Assembly: GCA_910586605.1 (NCBI GenBank)
Contig: CAJUJR010000005.1
Span: 1-56,955 of the forward strand
Reading direction: 5' to 3'
DNA from: an uncultured Lachnospiraceae bacterium
GTDB lineage: Bacteria; Bacillota; Clostridia; Lachnospirales; Lachnospiraceae
DNA: 56,955 nt
Positions within the stretch are counted from its first letter, which is position 1, and each line of letters begins with the position of its first letter. The translations under genes and the position numbers were made by a program. Below are positions 14,922 to 24,353 of the stretch, piece after piece. Under the pieces are notes generated by a model. It had not been told where the DNA came from. It saw only the letters and a list, made by a program, of their open reading frames with translations, and made no database searches.

Positions 14922-14942
14922 GGAATAGAAATGGGGATTATA

Positions 14943-15644
14943 ATGAGTAGGATTTTAGTATGTGATGACGATAGGGAAATTGTGGAGGCGGTCGCAATTT
15001 ATCTGGAGCAGGAGGGCTATGAGGTTATAAAAGCATATGACGGGGAAGAGGCGATACGCCTTTTAGGGCAGGAAGAGGCAGACCTATTAATTATTGATGT
15101 AATGATGCCAAAGCTTGGCGGGGTGGAAACTACCTTCCGTATACGGGAAAAAAGCGGTATTCCCATTATTATTTTGTCTGCAAAGTCAGAGGACCAGGAC
15201 AAAATTTTTGGGCTGAAAGTGGGGGCAGATGATTATGTGACAAAGCCATTTAACCCAAAGGAACTTTTGGCAAGGGTACAATCTTTACTGCGCCGGAGCC
15301 AGGTTTTGAACAAGACAGGCAGGCAGGGCACAGTAAATGGAATTTTCCGGAATGGCGGACTGGTGATAAATGATGAACGCAAAATTGTAGAAGTAGACGG
15401 GGAAAAGGTGCGGTTGACGCCATTAGAATATAATATTTTATTGTTTTTTATGAAGCATCTGGGCATGACTTTTTCGACCAGCCAGATTTATGAAGCAATT
15501 TGGGATGAGGAATCATATGGGGACGACAATGTGGTGGCAGTCCATATCCGCCATATCAGGGAGAAAATTGAAATAAACCCGAAGAAGCCAAAATATCTGC
15601 AGGTTGTATGGGGAATTGGCTATAAAATGGAAAAAATAGAGTAG
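14943..15644 (+). CDS. OmpR/PhoB-family response regulator
   Basis: The 233-residue regulator has a receiver domain (residues 1-120) with the acidic triad D8-D9-D10, phosphoacceptor D52 in LLIIDVMMP and the lysine of GADDYVTKPF. A winged-helix DNA-binding domain (about 135-230) carries LTPLEYNILLFF and VAVHIRHIREKIE, ending in the family-typical WGIGYK. The ATG at 14943 has GGGG six bases upstream; upstream in-frame codons fall inside the terminator hairpin and are rejected. The cognate kinase begins 25 bases downstream. The kinase partner suggests an envelope signal; the target genes are unknown. Confidence 0.9.
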   Translation: MSRILVCDDDREIVEAVAIYLEQEGYEVIKAYDGEEAIRLLGQEEADLLIIDVMMPKLGGVETTFRIREKSGIPIIILSAKSEDQDKIFGLKVGADDYVTKPFNPKELLARVQSLLRRSQVLNKTGRQGTVNGIFRNGGLVINDERKIVEVDGEKVRLTPLEYNILLFFMKHLGMTFSTSQIYEAIWDEESYGDDNVVAVHIRHIREKIEINPKKPKYLQVVWGIGYKMEKIE

Positions 15645-15669
15645 GCAGAGGGAAAAGGAGGAAGAAGGG

Positions 15670-18465
15670 GTGAAGCGGTGGAAACAGTCAGGGGTGGTGA
15701 GGTTTTTTCTTCTTATCGTTTTGTCAGCATCTGTCTTGATGGATGTGCTGGCAGGGATGTATTTGTTTGTGGGAAAGGAATATGCGCTGTCTGGCAAAAA
15801 AGGGGGAAATGATTTTTTTGTATCACAGGAAGGGACCTCTCGCCTTTTGGATGGGTATCTCCGTCTTTTGGAAGAATATATGAGGATTGGGAACCTGATT
15901 ACAACAGATGGTGAGATTGATTACAATAAGGAAATCATGGTTTCTTTATTGGACGATAAACGCTATACGCTGCAGGATTTACTTAAGAGTACTTCTTCCG
16001 AGGGGGAAGCGGTGGAACAGTTCAGGGGTTTTATAGAAAATTTTGGGCAAAACTGCCAGGAGGGGAAAAGTTATCCATGGTATACCCGCTACTCTTTTCA
16101 AGTTGAGAAGAATCTTGTGCTGGAGAGAAATAATATTTTCCAGTTCCGTTCGCCAAATGCTGCCCCTGTAACGGAAAAACAGCTAAAAAATATGAAAAAA
16201 TACCGGAAAAATATGGTGGCAGTTTCTATGGACCAGGGGGAAGAGGATGCACAAAAAAATAAAGTGCTCCATTTTTCTTTTTGGGGGGAAGAAAAAGACA
16301 AGCTTTTGTTTACGGCAAGAAGCAATTATGAGGGATATTTGATGGAATATTTCCCAGAGTATGCAAAGATTTATGCACTGGAGAAAATAGAGGAGTCTTA
16401 TAGGGATTCTGACAGGGGAGTGTTTTTTGAAGCATATAGTGAGTATTATAAAGGGGAGCAGGAAAAAGGGACAGAAGAAGAATTTTTTCAGAAGGTAAAG
16501 AAAAGCACAAGGAAATATGGGGAACTGCTTCCGGAAGGGCAGAGACCATGGCGGGTGCATAAAGTGCCAAGAAGCCTCCGGGAAGCAAAGGAGTTTGCTG
16601 TTTTCTTGGTAGAGACGTATCAGGAGATGAAATACTTTTTTGCCAAATCAAATTTTGTATTTGGCTATGAGAATACAAAGAACATCGTTATTACAAACCA
16701 TAAAAAACTTTGGGAGGAAATGAAGGCAGAGGCGGCAAAAGGGGCGGCAAAGCCTGTATCAGATTCGGATAGGCTGATGTATGCATATTTTAAAGGGACA
16801 GCCTATGCAGGGGTAACTAATTTTTTGCAGGACTCTTTTTTAATGTCTGGAAATATATTGGAAAAACTTAGGGAGATTGGAGTAAATTACAGCGGGGCAT
16901 CTTACCTGATTGGCGCAGGGCTGGATTTGCGCAGTACGGCGCAGGGGAAATATGGGGATGCGTTTGCAGTTCATTATAAAAAATCCCATCAAATCCTCCA
17001 GATGCTGGAACTTGGGAAGGATTTAAGCATTGGGCTGGTTTTAACAGTTGTGAGTTTTTTTCTTTTAGCGTGTATGTATTCTGAAAAATCAGCAGAAAAG
17101 GAAACGATTCTGAAATGGCATGACAGGATTTGGCTGGAGGTACAGCTTCTGGCGGTTGCTGTAATGGCTGGGATGATGCGTTGGGTTTATAAACTGTGGG
17201 ATGGGGCGGCTGACCATATTCTAATTCTGTTTTTTGGTTTTTTCCTGGCATTTTTATGCTGCCTATGCCTGGGGATATTTTTAAGTATTATGAAAAGGGC
17301 AAAGCTTCACTGCGGTATTCAGTACAGTATGATAGGTTTGTTTGTTTCAGAGGTAGTATTCCGGAAATTAGGTTTGCGGAAATGGATCGCGTTGATGAGG
17401 AAACGGTTTGCGTTCCTTCCAGCAAAGCAAAAATATATTTGCTTATTTTTTGTTGAGTTTGTGGTGCTGTTTTATTTTGTAGCAAGCCTGTTTTTTATAT
17501 GGTTTGATACAGAAGTAAGCGTTGTTTCTTTTTTTACCTCCTTTTCTGGTATATTTTTCATTGCGCTGGGAATTGGTTTTCTGGGGCTGCTTTTTGTTTG
17601 GCAAGGAAAAGCATGGAAAAATGAAGAGGCGGATTTGTTGTTAATTGAAGGAATGCAAAAAATAATGGAGGGCGATTTTTCCAGCCAGCTTCCGGATTTA
17701 GAAGAAGCTGGATACCGCAAGATGCTTCTGGGGGCTTCGGTAAACGGCATGGGGGAAGCGCTGGCGCGTGCCGTGGAGGAGAGCGTACGCAGTGAGCGGA
17801 TGAAAACAGAGCTGATTGCCAATGTATCGCATGATATTAAAACGCCTCTGACCTCTGTGCTAAATTATGTGGACTTGATGCGGCAGGAGAAGACAGACAA
17901 TGAAAAAATTAAGAAATATCTTGATGTTTTAGAGCGGAAGGCACAGAGGCTCAAAACGCTCTTGGAAGATTTGGTAGAGGCATCCAAGGCTTCTAGCGGC
18001 GTAATGGAGTTGGAAATTGGCACTTTAAACTTTAATGAGTTAATCCGGCAGACAAATGGGGAATTTGAGGAACGTTTTGAAGAGCGCCATCTTGAGCCGG
18101 TATTGGAGCTTCCAGATGAAAATCTTTATTTTCGGGGAGATGGCAGGAGGGTATTCCGTATTTTGGAAAACCTCTATAATAATACAGCAAAATATGCTAT
18201 GCCATATACAAGGGTTTATCTGTCATTAGTGCCAGAAGATGGTTTTTTGGTATTCCGGATGAAAAATATTTCTGCTTCCCGCCTCGATATTAGCCCGGAA
18301 GAGCTAACGGAACGGTTTGTGCGTGGCGACCGTTCCCGTACAACAGAAGGGAGCGGCCTGGGGCTTTCGATTGCAAAGAGCCTGGCAGAATTAATGGGAG
18401 GGGCTTTTTCAATTGAGTTAGACGGGGACTTGTTTTGTGCAGTCGTTTCCTTTCCAGAAGGTTGA
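15670..18465 (+). CDS. Membrane sensor histidine kinase with a large sensor domain
   Basis: The 931-residue kinase has one membrane span at about residues 10-32, then an extracytoplasmic region of roughly 420 residues with no recognised domain, then a block of about six spans (residues 455-650, for example LSIGLVLTVVSFFLLA and FFTSFSGIFFIALGIG). The catalytic part follows: HisKA with H721 in NVSHDIKTPLTSV, then a HATPase domain with the N-box YNNTAKYA, the G-box GSGLGLSIAKSLAELMGG and an adjacent RFVRGDRSR. It pairs with the OmpR-type regulator just upstream. The start is GTG 15670, preceded by AGGAGG at 15658-15663. Its size is unusual for VanS/PhoR-like kinases because of the long sensor and the multi-span block. 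Confidence 0.85.
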   Translation: MKRWKQSGVVRFFLLIVLSASVLMDVLAGMYLFVGKEYALSGKKGGNDFFVSQEGTSRLLDGYLRLLEEYMRIGNLITTDGEIDYNKEIMVSLLDDKRYTLQDLLKSTSSEGEAVEQFRGFIENFGQNCQEGKSYPWYTRYSFQVEKNLVLERNNIFQFRSPNAAPVTEKQLKNMKKYRKNMVAVSMDQGEEDAQKNKVLHFSFWGEEKDKLLFTARSNYEGYLMEYFPEYAKIYALEKIEESYRDSDRGVFFEAYSEYYKGEQEKGTEEEFFQKVKKSTRKYGELLPEGQRPWRVHKVPRSLREAKEFAVFLVETYQEMKYFFAKSNFVFGYENTKNIVITNHKKLWEEMKAEAAKGAAKPVSDSDRLMYAYFKGTAYAGVTNFLQDSFLMSGNILEKLREIGVNYSGASYLIGAGLDLRSTAQGKYGDAFAVHYKKSHQILQMLELGKDLSIGLVLTVVSFFLLACMYSEKSAEKETILKWHDRIWLEVQLLAVAVMAGMMRWVYKLWDGAADHILILFFGFFLAFLCCLCLGIFLSIMKRAKLHCGIQYSMIGLFVSEVVFRKLGLRKWIALMRKRFAFLPAKQKYICLFFVEFVVLFYFVASLFFIWFDTEVSVVSFFTSFSGIFFIALGIGFLGLLFVWQGKAWKNEEADLLLIEGMQKIMEGDFSSQLPDLEEAGYRKMLLGASVNGMGEALARAVEESVRSERMKTELIANVSHDIKTPLTSVLNYVDLMRQEKTDNEKIKKYLDVLERKAQRLKTLLEDLVEASKASSGVMELEIGTLNFNELIRQTNGEFEERFEERHLEPVLELPDENLYFRGDGRRVFRILENLYNNTAKYAMPYTRVYLSLVPEDGFLVFRMKNISASRLDISPEELTERFVRGDRSRTTEGSGLGLSIAKSLAELMGGAFSIELDGDLFCAVVSFPEG

Positions 18466-18491
18466 CTTTTTTGGGATAGTCTGTTTATACT
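18462..18491 (+). promoter_or_regulatory. Promoter for miaB and following genes
   Basis: TTGACT (18462-18467) and TATACT (18486-18491) have an 18-base spacer, overlapping the stop of the kinase gene. The predicted transcription start near 18498 makes the ATG at 18503 nearly leaderless and favours the internal start at 18551. Confidence 0.6.
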
Positions 18492-18550
18492 GATAGAAAT
18501 CAATGTCTAATAGAGGAAATAGAAAAAACAGAGCAGAAATGAGGATAAAT

Positions 18551-20065
18551 ATGGAGAATGCCGGAAAGAAAGATGTAATGAATAGGAAAGAGATGGAAGA
18601 AAGGATGGAAAGAATTGACCTTACGCTTCCTCCGCCTGAAACAGAGCCAGAGAGGCAGTATTATTTTATAAGGCTTTTACAGGGCTGGGCCGAGACGAGG
18701 AAAAAAGAGCTTGGCAGGCCGTTATATGCCAATATTACAACGTTTGGCTGCCAGATGAACGCACGGGATTCTGAAAAAATTCTGGGGATTATGCAGATGG
18801 CCGGGTTTGAGGAAACAGAGTCAGAGGAGGCAGATTTTTTGCTTTATAATACCTGTACAGTGCGGGAAAATGCCAATTTAAAGGTTTATGGCCGTCTGGG
18901 GCAGTTAAAGAAACAGAAGGAAAAAAATCCTGACATGGTGATTGCCCTGTGCGGCTGTATGATGCAAGAAAAAGAAGTGGTGGAAAAAATTGGGAAAAGT
19001 TACAGGAATGTAGACCTTATTTTTGGGACACATAATATTTTTAAGCTTGCGGAACTGCTTTCAATAAAACTGTTAGACCAGAGGGCAAGGAAGAAAATGC
19101 TGATAGATGTCTGGGATGGGACAGAGGAGATTGTGGAAGACCTTCCAAATGAAAGGAAGTATTCTTTTAAGGGCGGCGTGAATATTATGTTTGGCTGCAA
19201 TAATTTTTGCAGCTACTGTATTGTCCCGTATGTCCGTGGAAGGGAGCGGAGCCGGGAGCCAGAAGACATTATTGCAGAGATAAGCTGTATGGTACAAGAT
19301 GGCGTTGCAGAGGTGATGCTTCTGGGGCAGAATGTAAATTCCTATGGGAAAACCCTGGAAAATCCTATTACATTTGCAGAACTTTTAAAGCGGGTGGAGA
19401 AAATTGAAGGGCTGGAAAGAATCCGTTTTATGACGTCCCATCCAAAAGATTTATCGGATGAACTAATTCAGGTAATGGCAGCTTCTGAGAAAATCTGCCA
19501 TCATATGCATTTGCCGCTGCAGTCTGGCAGCAGCCGCCTGCTGAAAGTGATGAACAGGCGGTATACAAAAGAGGATTACCTTCTTTTAGTAGAAAAACTG
19601 CGGAAGGCAGTACCGGATATTGCATTGACAACGGATATTATTGTAGGTTTCCCTGGGGAGACAGAGGAAGACTTTGAAGAAACGCTTGACCTTGTCAGGA
19701 AAGTGGGATACGATAATGCGTTTACTTTTTTATATAGTAAAAGAACAGGGACGCCTGCGGCATCTATGGAGGGACAGGTTTTGCCAGAAGTGGCAAAAGA
19801 ACGCTTTGAACGCCTTTTGGCAGAAGTACAGCAGATTTCAGCACAAAGGGCAGCAAAACGGGTAGGAACCGTGCATACGGTATTGGCTGAGGAAGTCAAC
19901 CAACAGGATTCTTCTTTGCTGACAGGAAGGGGCAGCCAAAATTTTCTGGTGCATTTCCCAGGGGACAAAGCACAGGTTGGCACATTAATTGATGTCCAAT
20001 TAGAAGAGAGCAAAGGCTTTTATTATCTGGGGAAACAGGTCTCTAGCAGCAGAAAGGCTTGGTGA
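18551..20065 (+). CDS. miaB: tRNA-2-methylthio-N6-dimethylallyladenosine synthase
   Basis: The 504-residue radical-SAM methylthiotransferase modifies A37 of tRNAs reading UNN codons. An N-terminal UPF0004 domain supplies three cluster cysteines (FGCQMNARDSE, NTCTVREN, CGCMMQ). The radical SAM domain has the CxxxCxxC motif in FGCNNFCSYCIVPYVRGRE, and a TRAM domain follows at the C-terminus. The NTCTVREN and MNARDSE motifs separate it from RimO, which is encoded at 27650. The start at 18551 is chosen because GAGGA lies five bases upstream; three earlier in-frame ATG or near-start codons lack ribosome sites. The N-terminal extension of about 60 residues before the UPF0004 domain is common in Firmicutes. 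Confidence 0.93.
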   Translation: MENAGKKDVMNRKEMEERMERIDLTLPPPETEPERQYYFIRLLQGWAETRKKELGRPLYANITTFGCQMNARDSEKILGIMQMAGFEETESEEADFLLYNTCTVRENANLKVYGRLGQLKKQKEKNPDMVIALCGCMMQEKEVVEKIGKSYRNVDLIFGTHNIFKLAELLSIKLLDQRARKKMLIDVWDGTEEIVEDLPNERKYSFKGGVNIMFGCNNFCSYCIVPYVRGRERSREPEDIIAEISCMVQDGVAEVMLLGQNVNSYGKTLENPITFAELLKRVEKIEGLERIRFMTSHPKDLSDELIQVMAASEKICHHMHLPLQSGSSRLLKVMNRRYTKEDYLLLVEKLRKAVPDIALTTDIIVGFPGETEEDFEETLDLVRKVGYDNAFTFLYSKRTGTPAASMEGQVLPEVAKERFERLLAEVQQISAQRAAKRVGTVHTVLAEEVNQQDSSLLTGRGSQNFLVHFPGDKAQVGTLIDVQLEESKGFYYLGKQVSSSRKAW

Positions 20066-20067
20066 GT

Positions 20068-21117
20068 ATGGTGCAGTTGGGGGAACATAAGAATTTGCGG
20101 GAACGGCAGGAAGAGCGGGAACATCAGATTTTAAGCCAATATGCGATGTTTGCCGGCCAGTCGGCAGGACGTGACAGAAAAGAGCCTCAGTGTGATATCA
20201 GGACGGATTTCCAGAGAGACCGGGACAGGGTTTTACACTGTAAGGCATTCCGGCGGCTAAAACAAAAGACGCAGGTGTTTTTGGCGCCGGAAGGGGACCA
20301 TTACCGGACACGGATGACCCATACCTTGGAAGTGGCGCAAAATGCACGGACGATTGCCAGGGCATTGTTTTTAAATGAAGATTTAACAGAGGCAATTGCG
20401 CTTGGACATGATTTAGGCCATACGCCGTTTGGCCATGCCGGGGAACGGGCGCTGCACAATATTTCAAAAGGGTTTGGAGGTTTTTGCCACAATAAGCAAA
20501 GCGTACGTGTTGTAGAGCGGCTGGAGAAAGACGGCGCTGGCCTGAACCTGACAAAAGAAGTAAGGGATGGCATTTTAAACCACCAGACAAAGTCAGAGCC
20601 AAACACTTTGGAAGGGAAGATAGTAAGGCTGTCAGATAAGATTGCTTATATTAATTCAGATATTGACGATGCAATCCGTGCAGGAATCCTTAGGGAAGAA
20701 GAAATCCCTTCTAGGCTGACCGATATTTTGGGAAAAAGCACAAACTTGCGCCTGAATACACTTGTACATGATATTGTGAAAAACAGCGAGGGGAAAAATG
20801 ATATCTGTATGTCGAAAGAGGTAGAAGAAGCTATGAAAGAGCTTCGGGGCTATATGTTCCAAAGGGTTTATACAAACCCAGTGGCAAAGAGCGAGGAAGA
20901 TAAGGTTGATAACTTGATTGGCCAGTTATATGAGCATTATATACATAATATAGAAAAAATGCCGTTGGAATTTTTATTGCTGATTGATGGGGGAGAGCCA
21001 GAGGAACGTGTTGTCTGTGATTTTATTGCCTGTATGAGCGACCGCTATGCAGTAAATCTTTATAAAGACATTATGATACCAAAATCCTGGAGCGTACATG
21101 GGATTGAGCACCGATAA
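20068..21117 (+). CDS. dgt: Deoxyguanosinetriphosphate triphosphohydrolase-like HD protein
   Basis: The 349-residue protein is a Dgt-type dNTP triphosphohydrolase. The HD metal site is visible in RMTHTLEVAQNARTIA and GHDLGHTPFGHAGERAL, and the later LSDKIAYINSDIDDA holds the final aspartates. The N-terminal FRRLKQKTQVF is typical of the family. It hydrolyses dNTPs to the nucleoside and triphosphate; substrate preference in this subfamily is not known from sequence. ATG 20068 has AAAGG ten bases upstream and starts two bases after the miaB stop, while GTG 20062 is an alternative. It precedes dnaG, an order common in Clostridia. Confidence 0.9.
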   Translation: MVQLGEHKNLRERQEEREHQILSQYAMFAGQSAGRDRKEPQCDIRTDFQRDRDRVLHCKAFRRLKQKTQVFLAPEGDHYRTRMTHTLEVAQNARTIARALFLNEDLTEAIALGHDLGHTPFGHAGERALHNISKGFGGFCHNKQSVRVVERLEKDGAGLNLTKEVRDGILNHQTKSEPNTLEGKIVRLSDKIAYINSDIDDAIRAGILREEEIPSRLTDILGKSTNLRLNTLVHDIVKNSEGKNDICMSKEVEEAMKELRGYMFQRVYTNPVAKSEEDKVDNLIGQLYEHYIHNIEKMPLEFLLLIDGGEPEERVVCDFIACMSDRYAVNLYKDIMIPKSWSVHGIEHR

Positions 21118-21272
21118 TGTTGGAAAAATGCTGTATTTTCCTTTTCGGAAGAAAAAAAGGAAACCCTGATTTTGCGTCGAATAACTAATATAGGGAAAAT
21201 CGTTTTTTTATGTTATAGCAAAATGCGCTGCAACAGTGGGCGCTGATAGGATTACAGGAAGGGGGAAAGAAT

Positions 21273-23051
21273 GTGGCAAGGTTCTCGGAGGAGCAGATAG
21301 AACAGGTGCGCCAGAGAAGCGATATTGTTGAAGTGATTGGAAATTATGTCCGGCTGAAACGTTCTGGGAGCGGCTATATTGGGCTTTGCCCGTTCCACAA
21401 TGAAAAATCCCCTTCCTTCTCGGTGAATCCCGCAAGGCAGATGTATAAATGCTTTGGCTGCGGGGTTGCCGGCAACGTCATTACCTTTGTAATGGAATAT
21501 GAAAACTACTCTTTTCCAGAGGCGATGGAGTTTCTGGCGGGGCGTGCAGGGATTGCGCTTATGCAGCAGGAAATGACAGCGGAGCAGAAAAGGCAGGAGA
21601 GCCTGCGGGCAGTGCTTTTGGAAATCAATACAAAGGCAGCACGTTTTTTTTATGCTGTGTTAAAGTCTGCGCAGGGAAAGCAGGGATATAGCTATTTAAA
21701 GCAGCGTGGCCTGTCTGACGAAACCATTGTGCGTTTTGGGCTTGGATATGCGGGGCAGGGAGGGGACAACCTGTACCGCTATCTGAAACAGCAGGGCTAC
21801 CAGGACCATATTTTAAAAGAATCAGGCCTTTTTAAAATGGACGAGCGCGGCGTTTATGATAAATTTTGGAACCGTGTAATATTCCCAATTATGGATATCA
21901 ACAACCATGTTATAGGTTTTGGAGGCCGTGTGATGGGGGATGGGAAACCGAAGTACCTAAATTCCCCAGAAACAAAATTATTTGATAAAAGCAGGAATTT
22001 ATTTGGACTGAACTATGCCAGGCAGGGAAAGAGGGAATATTTTATTCTATGTGAAGGGTATATGGACGTCATTGCCTTGCACCAGGCAGGGTTTGCCAGT
22101 GCTGTGGCATCGCTTGGTACGGCGTTTACGGAGCTGCAGGCAAACCTGATACGGCGTTATACAAAGGAAGTGCTTTTGACGTATGACAGCGATGGGGCAG
22201 GGCAAAAAGCGGCTTTGCGTGCAATCCCGATTTTGCGGAGGGCAGGCTTAAATGCGAAGATTGTAAATATGGAGCCGTATAAAGACCCCGACGAATTTAT
22301 CAAAGGGCTTGGGGCAGAGGCATTTGAGGAACGGTTAAAAACAGCGCAAAACAGCTTCTTTTTTGAGGCAGAAGTGGCAAGGGGCGCTTATGATATGTCC
22401 GACCCGGAGCAAAAAACAGAGTTTTACCATGAACTTGCCAAAAAACTTCTTGTTTTTACTGATAAAGTACAGCGTGAGAATTACATGGAAGCAATTGCTG
22501 CAAAATATTCTGTCAGGAAAGAGGATTTGCGGGAACTGGTACTCCGGTACAGCAGTCGGATGCCGGAAGGGTATGGGACGGAACGCCCGGCTAGGGAATT
22601 AAAAAAGAGCCGGAAAAAAGAAGAGGGAGGCATAGGGCATGCGTACCGCCTGCTGTTTTCTTGGCTGATGGAATCCCCGGGGCTGTATAGGCAAGTCAGC
22701 CAGCTGGTTACGCCAGAAGATTTTTGTGAGGAAAATTACCAGGAAGTTGCATCCATACTGTATAAGCAGCTTGAAGAAGGAGAAGTTATTCCTGCAAAAA
22801 TCATTAATTATTTTGAGGATGCAGAGCAGCAGAAAATGGCGGCGCAGATGTTTCAGGCAAATTTTCAGGCGGATATGGGTACGGAGGAAAAAGAGAAGGC
22901 ATTAAATGAACTGATTATACGAATTAAAGAGTACAGTATCGACCATCAGATGAGGAATTTGACAGATATGGCGCAGCTCCAAAAGTTAGTTTTAGAGAAG
23001 AAACAGTGGCAAACGCCCGACAAATTGCATATTTCTTTGAAAGATGGTTAA
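21273..23051 (+). CDS. dnaG: DNA primase
   Basis: The 592-residue primase makes RNA primers for replication. A CHC2 zinc finger occupies residues 35-65 (LCPFHNEKSPSF, YKCFGCGVAGN). The TOPRIM domain near residues 250-340 carries FILCEGYMDVIALHQAG and LTYDSDGAGQKAA with the catalytic acidic residues, and a DnaB-binding helical region lies at the C-terminus. The start is GTG 21273, with GGGGGAAAG upstream. The 155-base gap before it holds no gene; it contains a TTTCCTTTT/AAAAGGAAA hairpin (21137-21163) without a T-run. The rpoD gene follows 42 bases downstream. Confidence 0.95.
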   Translation: MARFSEEQIEQVRQRSDIVEVIGNYVRLKRSGSGYIGLCPFHNEKSPSFSVNPARQMYKCFGCGVAGNVITFVMEYENYSFPEAMEFLAGRAGIALMQQEMTAEQKRQESLRAVLLEINTKAARFFYAVLKSAQGKQGYSYLKQRGLSDETIVRFGLGYAGQGGDNLYRYLKQQGYQDHILKESGLFKMDERGVYDKFWNRVIFPIMDINNHVIGFGGRVMGDGKPKYLNSPETKLFDKSRNLFGLNYARQGKREYFILCEGYMDVIALHQAGFASAVASLGTAFTELQANLIRRYTKEVLLTYDSDGAGQKAALRAIPILRRAGLNAKIVNMEPYKDPDEFIKGLGAEAFEERLKTAQNSFFFEAEVARGAYDMSDPEQKTEFYHELAKKLLVFTDKVQRENYMEAIAAKYSVRKEDLRELVLRYSSRMPEGYGTERPARELKKSRKKEEGGIGHAYRLLFSWLMESPGLYRQVSQLVTPEDFCEENYQEVASILYKQLEEGEVIPAKIINYFEDAEQQKMAAQMFQANFQADMGTEEKEKALNELIIRIKEYSIDHQMRNLTDMAQLQKLVLEKKQWQTPDKLHISLKDG

Positions 23052-23093
23052 AGTATAGCGTAAGCCAGTACATATAGGAAAGGAAGGAACACT

Positions 23094-24353
23094 ATGGCAA
23101 CAGAAAAGAAACAGACAGCCGGAGATTTCTTAGCAGAGGAAGAAATGAAAAGGGTTACGAAAAAAAGCACGGCGAAAAGCTCTGTGGGAAAGAGGACAGG
23201 CAGCAAGAAAAAAGAACTGAGCCCGGCAGAGGAGGAGCAGAGGTTCCGTGAGAAGCTTGCTGCATTAAAGCAGCTTGCCAAATCAAAAAGGAATGTGCTG
23301 GAGCTTTCAGAAATCAATAATTTTCTGAACGACGTCGTACTGGATGAGGAAAAAACGGAGAAGGTCATAGAATTTCTGGAGTCAGAAGGTGTTGATGTGC
23401 TCCGGATTCCTGAGGGGGATGTTCCGGATGCGGATGATGATTTGCTTTTGGAAATGGAAGCCAATGGGGAAGTGCCGGATGAGGAAGAGATTGAGAAAAT
23501 TGATTTATCTATCCCAGAGGGGGTCAGCATTGAAGACCCTGTCCGTATGTATTTGAAGGAAATCGGGAAGGTGCCGCTTTTGACGGCGGAAGAGGAAGTA
23601 GATTTGGCGCAGCGTATGGAACATGGGGATATGGAGGCTAAGAAAAAGCTTGCTGAGGCAAATCTCCGCCTTGTTGTCAGCATTGCGAAGCGTTATGTGG
23701 GACGCGGCATGCTGTTTTTGGATTTAATTCAGGAAGGGAACCTTGGGCTGATTAAAGCAGTTGAAAAGTTTGACTATAAAAAAGGATATAAGTTTAGTAC
23801 CTATGCAACATGGTGGATACGCCAGGCGATTACTAGGGCAATTGCCGACCAGGCAAGAACAATCCGCATTCCTGTGCATATGGTTGAAACTATTAATAAA
23901 TTTGTGCGTGTGCAGAGGCAGCTCTTGCAGGAACTGGGCAGGGAGCCATATCCAGAAGAGATTGCAAAGCATATGAATATGCCGGTTGACCGGGTAAGGG
24001 AAATCCAGAAAATTTCTTTGGAACCAGTGTCCTTAGAAACGCCGATTGGTGAGGAAGAGGATAGCCATTTGGGAGATTTTATCCAAGATGACAATGTCCC
24101 GGTGCCGGCTGAGGCAGCGGCTTTTACACTTCTGCGCGAACAGCTAGAGGAGGTGCTTAGCACGCTGACAGAGAGGGAGCAGAAGGTTTTAAAGCTCCGT
24201 TTTGGCTTAGAAGATGGACGGGCAAGGACATTGGAGGAAGTTGGCAAGGAATTTAAAGTAACGCGTGAGCGCATCCGCCAGATTGAAGCAAAGGCGCTCC
24301 GCAAATTAAGGCATCCAAGCCGCAGCCGTAAGTTAAAGGATTATTTAGAGTGA
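23094..24353 (+). CDS. rpoD: Primary sigma factor (sigma-70/SigA)
   Basis: The 419-residue primary sigma factor has region 1.1 at the acidic N-terminus, region 1.2 DPVRMYLKEIGKVPLLTAEE, region 2 with the -10 recognition segment (FSTYATWWIRQAITRAIADQ), region 3 and region 4 with VTRERIRQIEAKALRKLRHP. The C-terminal SRSRKLKDYLE is the usual Firmicutes ending. The residues before region 1.2 include a lysine-rich stretch and then an acidic one. AGGAAAGGAAGG precedes the ATG. Position directly after dnaG matches the classical macromolecular synthesis operon, here without rpsU. Confidence 0.96.
   Translation: MATEKKQTAGDFLAEEEMKRVTKKSTAKSSVGKRTGSKKKELSPAEEEQRFREKLAALKQLAKSKRNVLELSEINNFLNDVVLDEEKTEKVIEFLESEGVDVLRIPEGDVPDADDDLLLEMEANGEVPDEEEIEKIDLSIPEGVSIEDPVRMYLKEIGKVPLLTAEEEVDLAQRMEHGDMEAKKKLAEANLRLVVSIAKRYVGRGMLFLDLIQEGNLGLIKAVEKFDYKKGYKFSTYATWWIRQAITRAIADQARTIRIPVHMVETINKFVRVQRQLLQELGREPYPEEIAKHMNMPVDRVREIQKISLEPVSLETPIGEEEDSHLGDFIQDDNVPVPAEAAAFTLLREQLEEVLSTLTEREQKVLKLRFGLEDGRARTLEEVGKEFKVTRERIRQIEAKALRKLRHPSRSRKLKDYLE

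Noticed and set aside
14883..14942. N-terminal extension of the response regulator by 20 residues
   Set aside because: These codons lie within a terminator hairpin, while ATG 14943 has a proper ribosome site and gives the normal OmpR-family N-terminus.
21118..21272. Terminator between dgt and dnaG
   Set aside because: A TTTCCTTTT/AAAAGGAAA hairpin exists, but no T-run follows, so it was not called a terminator.
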